Shown here: positions 7,226-11,013 of the stretch, piece after piece | Layout: each line of letters opens with the position of its first letter | Numbering within the stretch: position 1 is the stretch's first letter | NCBI GenBank assembly: GCA_002722525.1 | Contig: PBMJ01000006.1 | Coordinates: 7,157-18,169, forward strand | Source of the DNA: Acidimicrobiaceae bacterium | GTDB taxonomy: Bacteria; Actinomycetota; Acidimicrobiia; Acidimicrobiales; UBA8592 | DNA length: 11,013 nt | Direction: 5' to 3' | Notes under the pieces: generated by a model | Told to the model about the DNA's origin: nothing | Seen by the model: the letters and a program-made list of their open reading frames with translations, nothing else | The model's database searches: none | Position numbers and translations under genes: made by a program

Positions 7226-7837
7226 ATGATTATTACAGCAAGAACAGGAATAGCTAAACCAGGCCATTTGTCTGATGCTCTCTTATTCACTGCAGGCATA
7301 GTTGAGAATATGAACACCAAGTTTGGTGTCGATTTCTCAATTAATATTGAAGTGGGCGGAGACCCGAATGCGATGCACCTCGTAGGTAGATTTGAATCGA
7401 TGGGCGATTATCAGGAATTTCGCGAAGCTTACATGGCAGATGCTGAAATGTCTGAACAAATTAAGCAAGGTGCTGAATTAGCTGATATCACTGAGGATAT
7501 AATCGGCGAGGTTATTGTTCCGACCGAAAGAAATGCGTATGGAGTGATAAATACCCTGCAGGCCATTTCAACTAATCAACCAGCTGCCATGGAATTCTGT
7601 GCACAGGTTTGCGGTCTAGCTTCAGAAATAATAGGAACCCCAGTTGGTTTATTGCGAAGGATTACGGGTGATATGTCCATGGTCTCATTTGTCATAGGCC
7701 ATTCTTCTTTGCAAGCGGTTTATGATGCGGAGGCTGCCTGTTTATCAGATGAGAGATACCTGGCTCTATATGCTGAGTCATCATCTTTCATGGTTCCAAA
7801 TTCAGCAACTGCATCCATTCGACAGAGAATTGTTTGA
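7226..7837 (+). CDS. Uncharacterised protein, tandem paralogue B
   Basis: This 203-residue protein is clearly related to the preceding gene over its whole length. Shared anchors include the N-terminal pattern of glycine and leucine (PGHL versus PGRL), the N-x-K-(Y/F)-G segment, the GGxPN turn near 49-53 (GGDPN versus GGNPN), GDYQEF with the following YMADAE (YMSDQE in A), and the C-terminal DERYLALY (DEGYLALF in A). The alternation of strands and helices and the two-half organisation are the same. Identity is low, so the duplication is old and the two probably have distinct or complementary roles, perhaps as a heteromer. An AAGGAG site at 7211-7216 precedes ATG 7226. It ends in TGA and is followed by a strong terminator, which closes a two-gene operon. 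Confidence 0.75.
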   Translation: MIITARTGIAKPGHLSDALLFTAGIVENMNTKFGVDFSINIEVGGDPNAMHLVGRFESMGDYQEFREAYMADAEMSEQIKQGAELADITEDIIGEVIVPTERNAYGVINTLQAISTNQPAAMEFCAQVCGLASEIIGTPVGLLRRITGDMSMVSFVIGHSSLQAVYDAEAACLSDERYLALYAESSSFMVPNSATASIRQRIV

Positions 7838-7874
7838 TTTAAACCATCTTTTTAATCGTATAGATGAACTCATC

Positions 7875-7906
7875 TAGGGTGAGGCCTTATTCAAGGTCTC
7901 ACCCTA
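7875..7906 (+). terminator. Rho-independent-type terminator after the paralogue operon
   Basis: A 14-base-pair stem (7875-7888 with 7893-7906, one G-U pair) closes a 4-base loop ATTC and is followed by ATTTGTTA. It lies 38 bases after the stop of paralogue B. The tail is short on T, but the stem is long and nearly perfect. Confidence 0.8.
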
Positions 7907-7974
7907 TTTGTTACGGTTCTGTTAAGTCATGGTTGATGACTAGGTATTTTTGTGAATTCGTGTCTTTAATAGCT

Positions 7975-8083
7975 GTAGGCCCTTGTTGGGGGCAGAGACT
8001 ACAGTACGCAAAGATTTTGAAAGCTCCTTGTGTAAGACTGGAAACAGTTTGGTGTCTGCTTCCAACGAGGGCTTATTTATTTT
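7975..8083 (+). ncRNA. Candidate structured small RNA with 22-bp closing stem and U-rich end
   Basis: On the plus strand, 7975-7996 pairs without a break to 8055-8076: 22 base pairs, including five G-U wobbles. The second arm runs into a U-rich tract (8073-8083). The 58 bases enclosed can form two more hairpins. One pairs UACGCAA (8005-8011) with UUGUGUA (8028-8034). The other pairs AGACUG (8035-8040) with CAGUUU (8045-8050) around a GAAA tetraloop of the GNRA type. On the minus strand the G-U pairs become A-C mismatches, which argues for a plus-strand RNA. TAATAG at 7967-7972 could be a -10 box, but no convincing -35 was found. It does not match SRP RNA, tmRNA, 6S or tRNA cores that I know. 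It could instead be an elaborate second terminator or a small MITE, although no target duplication is seen. Confidence 0.45.
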
Positions 8084-8693
8084 AGATAAATGTTTGGGGT
8101 AAGGCTTTAATTGCTTTGGCAAGGGCGCTGATGATATCGTCAACGTGTTTCGCTCTTCCGATTCCTCCGTTGTCGGACCATCCCCACTCCTCTCTGTTCC
8201 ATCGAAGTGTCGGAGGTAACTCGACCTGTACGCCGGCTAATGGCGGAATATTGACTGGGTTTTTTGGGTGTAAGCCTCGTAACTCTTTAGGAATCTCTTC
8301 AAGGTCACTTACAAAAGAATAATCTGGCAGTGCTATTTTAAGAAATGATGCTAAGTGTGAAGCAAGGGTTCTGTTTCTTCCACCAAGTAGTACAGAGTGA
8401 AACAGGTGCTCTCTTCCATATCCATGAATCGTGATCACCAGTTTTACATGTTGGAAAAATTTATTAAGGTTCTCGCTGGCGTATTCATTTAATTTCGTTG
8501 ACGGAAAGTGTAGTGGGTCATCATTGGTTTGTATTAACCCATAATATGAAGCATCGGTTTGTTCAGCAGTCTCTCTGGCAATAGCATCCGTAGCCTTTTC
8601 AAGAGTTCCTCCGTGGTAGGCCATAACGCCGATTTGAGAGCGAATGGATAATTCTTCAAAAGCTTCTGATGATTCAAGAAATTTACTTTTCAT
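8082..8693 (-). CDS. Poly-gamma-glutamate hydrolase-like zinc peptidase
   Basis: This 203-residue protein resembles the phage and Bacillus poly-gamma-glutamate hydrolase family, zinc enzymes of carboxypeptidase-like fold that cut gamma-linked glutamate chains. Numbering from ATG 8693, the likely metal ligands are His27 and Glu32 in HGGTLE, and His90 in ITIHGYG. The C-terminal VQVELP holds the candidate catalytic Glu158. LHFPST at 62-66 and NPVNIPP also match family positions. No signal peptide is seen, so it probably acts inside the cell; the natural substrate may be another gamma-glutamyl or amide compound. ATG 8693 is preferred over a TTG at 8702 because GAGAGG lies about 9 bases before the ATG and abuts the TTG. 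The start overlaps the end of the CcdA-like gene by 11 bases, so it is the third gene of a coupled operon. Confidence 0.7.
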   Translation of the reverse strand: MKSKFLESSEAFEELSIRSQIGVMAYHGGTLEKATDAIARETAEQTDASYYGLIQTNDDPLHFPSTKLNEYASENLNKFFQHVKLVITIHGYGREHLFHSVLLGGRNRTLASHLASFLKIALPDYSFVSDLEEIPKELRGLHPKNPVNIPPLAGVQVELPPTLRWNREEWGWSDNGGIGRAKHVDDIISALAKAIKALPQTFI

Positions 8694-9813
8694 TTGCTTC
8701 AACCCTCTCCGCTTTGGGGCTGATCAAGATAAATATCTTTTTTATTGATGGCCAGGCTATTGACGTGGTTAGCGTGAATGCAATCAATTCCCACAAAGAA
8801 GCCCAACGAATTGGATCTGTAAACCAATTTGAGATTCGCTCAGGGAAATCAATCACTGTTCTCATGAATGGAACTATCAGAAGATTAAAGCCATACAGAG
8901 CAATCTCAACGACCAGTAGGAAAATAAGAAACATGATGAATGGGATAGTTCTTTCTCTTCTTGATTCTCTCTTGGTTCCGGTAGCCCATACGAGTATCCC
9001 GACCACAATCATGAGACATGCCATGGCGAATCGTCCACCGCCAACGTCATTGACCCAGTTGCTTAGCCTTCCTGAACCTCTGAGTGAAAGATCTACGAAG
9101 GTATTAGAAGAATAATTACCTTTAGAAACTTGGATTTCCCACCATCCATATGATGCAAGAAAGAATCCGGCCCCCGTAAGGAGAAGCCCAGAAATAGGGC
9201 TTAAATATGGCAGGACGCGCCTCATATTTTTCGCAATCATTGTTCTCGTTAATGCCAAACTTATTGTTAAAAATGCTACGACGATACTCATTCCAAGTGC
9301 GTATGTAATGAACACTGCTACACCGTTTATAACCCCATCTCGACTAAATGAACTTCCGACAGTAATAAAGAAGATTGGAGCTGAACAGCCTATTGAGACA
9401 ATCGCATATGAGACACCGAAAAGAAATATAGAAGGCAGTTGTCTATTAAAATTTTTAATTTGTAGCCCTGGCATTTTTATATTCGGTTGGTAACCGCGGA
9501 TCATTGCTAGTCCTAAAAGAATAAGAATTATTCCGATTGGAAGTGTTATATAACCTGCTCTTTCTTCAATAGAGTTCTCAGAAATCACGGTGTTTGTGAG
9601 TATTCCAACTAAGGCAAAGACAAATACAAATCCCGCTGAGAGTGTTAAGGAAACTTTTACGCCATTTAAAAATCCCTGATACCCGTCTGGAGGATTTTTG
9701 AGTTCATGGCCGAGAAAGTATGCAAGGTATGCTGGGAGCATAGCAAACCCGCAAGGATTAAAGGCGGCTATTAGACCCGCTGCGAGCGGGAAGGCTAAAT
9801 CTACATCAATCAT
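8683..9813 (-). CDS. CcdA/DsbD-type transmembrane thiol electron carrier with C-terminal extension
   Basis: This 376-residue polytopic membrane protein passes reducing equivalents from cytoplasmic thioredoxin across the membrane to exported thiol proteins. The redox cysteines are Cys21 in the classic FNPCGFAMLPAYLAYFLG and Cys143 in SIGCSAPIFF, each opening one half of the six-helix CcdA repeat. The first 230 residues cover that core. The remaining 140 or so hold about three further hydrophobic helices joined by charged loops, which standard CcdA lacks; the added part is not recognised. Its ATG at 9813 shares one base with the stop of the upstream TlpA gene (TAATG), so the two are coupled and are probably functional partners: the carrier and its periplasmic-side acceptor. 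Known outlets are cytochrome c maturation, here possibly for the oxidase genes at the left edge, or general thiol repair. Confidence 0.88.
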   Translation of the reverse strand: MIDVDLAFPLAAGLIAAFNPCGFAMLPAYLAYFLGHELKNPPDGYQGFLNGVKVSLTLSAGFVFVFALVGILTNTVISENSIEERAGYITLPIGIILILLGLAMIRGYQPNIKMPGLQIKNFNRQLPSIFLFGVSYAIVSIGCSAPIFFITVGSSFSRDGVINGVAVFITYALGMSIVVAFLTISLALTRTMIAKNMRRVLPYLSPISGLLLTGAGFFLASYGWWEIQVSKGNYSSNTFVDLSLRGSGRLSNWVNDVGGGRFAMACLMIVVGILVWATGTKRESRRERTIPFIMFLIFLLVVEIALYGFNLLIVPFMRTVIDFPERISNWFTDPIRWASLWELIAFTLTTSIAWPSIKKIFILISPKAERVEANEK

Positions 9814-10379
9814 TAGCCGAAGTGCTTTTCAAGATATTGGTCTAAGTCTTCGCTATCTAGGGCTGTAAGGTATCTTCCAGCTATGGAAGCATCTGGATTA
9901 ACAAAGAGTGTGAAAGGCATACCAACGGCTCCTACTTCTTCGAGAAGTTTGCTATCACCACCATATAAAATCGTGTATGTGACTCCAGTTTCTTCTACGA
10001 GTTTTTTTGCCTCGTCTATATTTGTTTCTTGACTGTTGATACCAATAAAAACTACGCGTTCTCCCCATACTGCGGATATTTCTTCGATTTCTTTCATTTC
10101 TTTTCTGCACGGAGTACACCATGATGCAAAAAAATTCACAACAGTAGGAGTTCCCTGAAGCTGTTGAATGTCGTATACGACGCCTCTGTCGTCTGTAAGT
10201 TCAACGGATGGAGAAAAAACTTTTGTGCTTCCTCCTGAGGAATCCACAGCCCATTGCGAAATAACTAAAACTAAAAGAACAAAGATGAAAAGTCCCACAG
10301 CTATGGGGATAATGCGTCTTTTCTTTGGTGTTTCTAAATCGTGATGTTCAATCGGAAAATCAATACTCATACCTTCCAT
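9813..10379 (-). CDS. TlpA/ResA-like membrane-anchored thioredoxin
   Basis: This 188-residue protein has a short basic cytoplasmic N-terminus, a single membrane helix at about 23-43, and an extracytoplasmic thioredoxin fold of the TlpA/ResA type. The active site is WCTPC with Cys88 and Cys91, preceded by VVNFFAS. The cis-proline loop is VGMPFTLFV near 152-160. Such proteins reduce disulfides in exported targets, often apocytochrome c or copper-centre proteins, after being reduced by CcdA. The next gene is a CcdA-like carrier overlapping by one base, which fits that role. ATG 10379 is used; ATG 10370 is an alternative giving 185 residues. The 182-base region upstream, towards whiB, holds strong minus-strand RNA structure. 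Confidence 0.9.
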   Translation of the reverse strand: MEGMSIDFPIEHHDLETPKKRRIIPIAVGLFIFVLLVLVISQWAVDSSGGSTKVFSPSVELTDDRGVVYDIQQLQGTPTVVNFFASWCTPCRKEMKEIEEISAVWGERVVFIGINSQETNIDEAKKLVEETGVTYTILYGGDSKLLEEVGAVGMPFTLFVNPDASIAGRYLTALDSEDLDQYLEKHFG

Positions 10380-10410
10380 GAAACCTACCGCAGAAATAAG
10401 CGCACCAGAC

Positions 10411-10497
10411 AGCTAACTCGGCGAAGGGACCTTGCAGGCCACATTAGCTTCGTAAACCATTCTCCCCGAGCACCCTTTTAGGTACCCGGGGAGAATG
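10411..10497 (-). promoter_or_regulatory. Structured RNA between whiB and tlpA (leader, or tailless terminator)
   Basis: On the minus strand, 10497-10481 pairs with 10474-10458: 17 base pairs around a UAAAAG loop. Its outer 11 pairs are perfect and the inner six include two G-U pairs. Twenty bases on average further downstream, AGCUAAU (10449-10443) pairs with GUUAGCU (10417-10411). Inside this, GGCC (10440-10437) pairs with GGUC (10431-10428). A competing pairing is CGAAG (10452-10448) with the downstream CUUCG. The wobble pairs work only for minus-strand RNA. There is no U-run after the first hairpin. It may end whiB transcription, or act as a regulatory leader for tlpA-ccdA. Confidence 0.45.
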
Positions 10498-10561
10498 TGT
10501 TCAGCTGGAGCTCGCTTTCCCCGTTGCTCCATGAATTTATAGGAATGTTCACCCAGAATTT

Positions 10562-10906
10562 CTACGCAATCTTAAGGAGATCTTGTAGGTCTTCAGGGAT
10601 AGGTACTTGTGGCATTTGCTCTTCTGGGCGTGGGATTTTCGAGGGTCTTCCTCGTCTTCGTTTAATCATTAGAATTTTTCCGTTCATGAATAATTGACCT
10701 CCCCACACTCCACACGGTTCTTCTCTTTCAACAGCACCCTTTAAACATGGGGATATCACTGGACATGTTGCGCAGAGTGATTTCGCTTGGCTAATCTCGT
10801 GGATTTCTTCAGAGAAGAACATATTCCTTATATTTCCAGGAATCCCTGCACAGCTAGCTAATGCCTGCCATTCTTCGAGGGGGTGTTCAAAATTTATCAA
10901 TGTCAT
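10562..10906 (-). CDS. WhiB-family [4Fe-4S] transcriptional regulator, WhiB7-like
   Basis: This 114-residue protein carries the four Wbl cluster cysteines at 19, 45, 48 and 54 (C...CxxCxxxxxC) and the GVWGG turn at 66-70 that contacts the principal sigma factor. A basic AT-hook-like tail, KRRRGRPSK at 82-90, follows. The order GVWGG, about 11 residues, then RGRP is the arrangement of WhiB7, the activator of intrinsic antibiotic resistance in mycobacteria, and sets it apart from most other WhiB types. The function as a WhiB7 equivalent is inference. An additional Cys65 lies beside GVWGG. The roughly 24 residues after the AT hook are longer than in typical WhiB7. AAAGGA lies 8 bases before ATG 10906. 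A terminator-like hairpin stands just upstream, which may regulate the gene. The family identifies the host as an actinobacterium. Confidence 0.92.
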   Translation of the reverse strand: MTLINFEHPLEEWQALASCAGIPGNIRNMFFSEEIHEISQAKSLCATCPVISPCLKGAVEREEPCGVWGGQLFMNGKILMIKRRRGRPSKIPRPEEQMPQVPIPEDLQDLLKIA

Positions 10907-10948
10907 TGTTATTTCCTTTCATTGGTTTTATTAAGTAAAAAGAAGAAA

Positions 10949-10970
10949 GCCGCCGGATTTTTCCGACGGC
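10949..10970 (-). terminator. Terminator or attenuator in the whiB leader
   Basis: GCCG/CGG arms at 10949-10956 and 10963-10970 pair with one mismatch (7 of 8) around a 6-base loop. On the minus strand the hairpin is followed by TTTCTTCTTTTTACTT, a good U-rich tail; on the plus strand no such tail exists. It ends 42 bases before the whiB start. It either terminates a minus-strand gene beyond the right edge or attenuates whiB. Confidence 0.7.
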
Positions 10971-10977
10971 CTTGCGA

Positions 10978-11013
10978 GTCTTTAATCTAAATGTTTCAAC
11001 TTATTTAGAAGAC
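10978..11013 (-). promoter_or_regulatory. Second hairpin upstream of the whiB terminator
   Basis: GTCTT (10978-10982) matches AAGAC (11009-11013), and CTAAAT (10987-10992) matches ATTTAG (11003-11008). The two form an 11-pair interrupted stem with a 4-base bulge, ending at the window edge. It is seven bases from the terminator on the same strand, so it could be part of a leader that switches folding. The window ends here, so its true extent is unknown. Confidence 0.35.

Noticed and set aside
8005..8083. tRNA-Sec or SRP RNA as identity of the structured plus-strand RNA
   Set aside because: There is no TTCGAAT-type T arm, no CCA end and no UCA anticodon arm; the conserved SRP apical motif with GGAAG and AGCA is also missing.
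7864..8085. 73-codon plus-strand ORF after the paralogue operon
   Set aside because: It begins inside the terminator stem, has no ribosome binding site, no family resemblance, and covers the structured RNA candidate.
8082..8702. TTG 8702 as start of the poly-gamma-glutamate-hydrolase-like gene
   Set aside because: The purine-rich GAGAGG abuts the TTG with no spacing but is well placed for ATG 8693.
10388..10430. Plus-strand GACAGCTAACTCGGCG resembles, from memory, the 3' block of the ydaO/yuaA (c-di-AMP) riboswitch
   Set aside because: The 5' conserved blocks would have to lie inside tlpA and are not visible, no plus-strand gene follows, and the wobble pattern favours minus-strand RNA.
1..11013. 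Reassignment of TGA to a sense codon across the genome
   Set aside because: TGA serves as a normal stop at 7835-7837 and 5318-5320 (minus), and only one gene shows an internal TGA.

Overview
This window looks like chromosomal DNA from a low-GC actinobacterium. The main evidence is the WhiB-type [4Fe-4S] regulator at the right end, a family essentially confined to Actinomycetota and their phages. The compact layout, AT-rich bases and core metabolic genes fit a streamlined, possibly marine, Acidimicrobiia-like lineage, but the exact taxon is inference. There are no insertion sequences, integrases, CRISPR arrays, tRNA or rRNA genes. No gene-free stretch exceeds 300 bases; the longest is about 245 bases (7838-8081).

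Layout. 31-1391 (+): cytochrome c oxidase subunit IV and a CtaG-type copper/assembly membrane protein, the end of an aa3/caa3 oxidase cluster. 1399-2652 (-): seryl-tRNA synthetase. 2776-4278 (+): an ANL-family acyl-CoA ligase. 4275-5698 (-): two overlapping CrcB/Fluc fluoride-channel genes followed by a DsbA/FrnE-type thiol oxidoreductase. 5794-6429 (+): pyridoxamine 5'-phosphate oxidase. 6572-7837 (+): two tandem paralogues of unknown function with a strong terminator. 7975-8083 (+): a candidate structured small RNA. 8082-10379 (-): an overlapping operon of TlpA/ResA thioredoxin, CcdA-like membrane protein and poly-gamma-glutamate-hydrolase-like protein. 10562-10906 (-): a WhiB7-like regulator preceded by terminator and hairpin structures.

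The most important observation is at 4860-4862 on the minus strand. The DsbA-family gene appears to start with a GTG at 4799 and to lack its active site. Reading upstream in the same frame, the missing N-terminus is intact back to an ATG at 4904, interrupted only by one TGA. That TGA sits exactly where the first cysteine of the CPWC active site belongs, giving a U-P-W-C motif. A hairpin with a G in the second position of its loop begins 8 bases after the TGA, as in bacterial SECIS elements. I therefore annotate a 209-residue selenoprotein. A pseudogene or base error is the main alternative. TGA is an ordinary stop elsewhere here (7835-7837, 5318-5320), so the code is not simply reassigned.

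Thiol redox chemistry recurs: a probable cytosolic seleno-oxidoreductase, and an exported TlpA thioredoxin paired with a CcdA electron carrier. SerRS, about 2 kb away, is also the enzyme class that charges tRNA-Sec with serine, although that adjacency may be chance. Three further non-coding signals deserve attention: the 22-bp-stem RNA at 7975-8083, the structured minus-strand segment between whiB and tlpA, and the terminator in the WhiB7-like leader, which may act as an attenuator.
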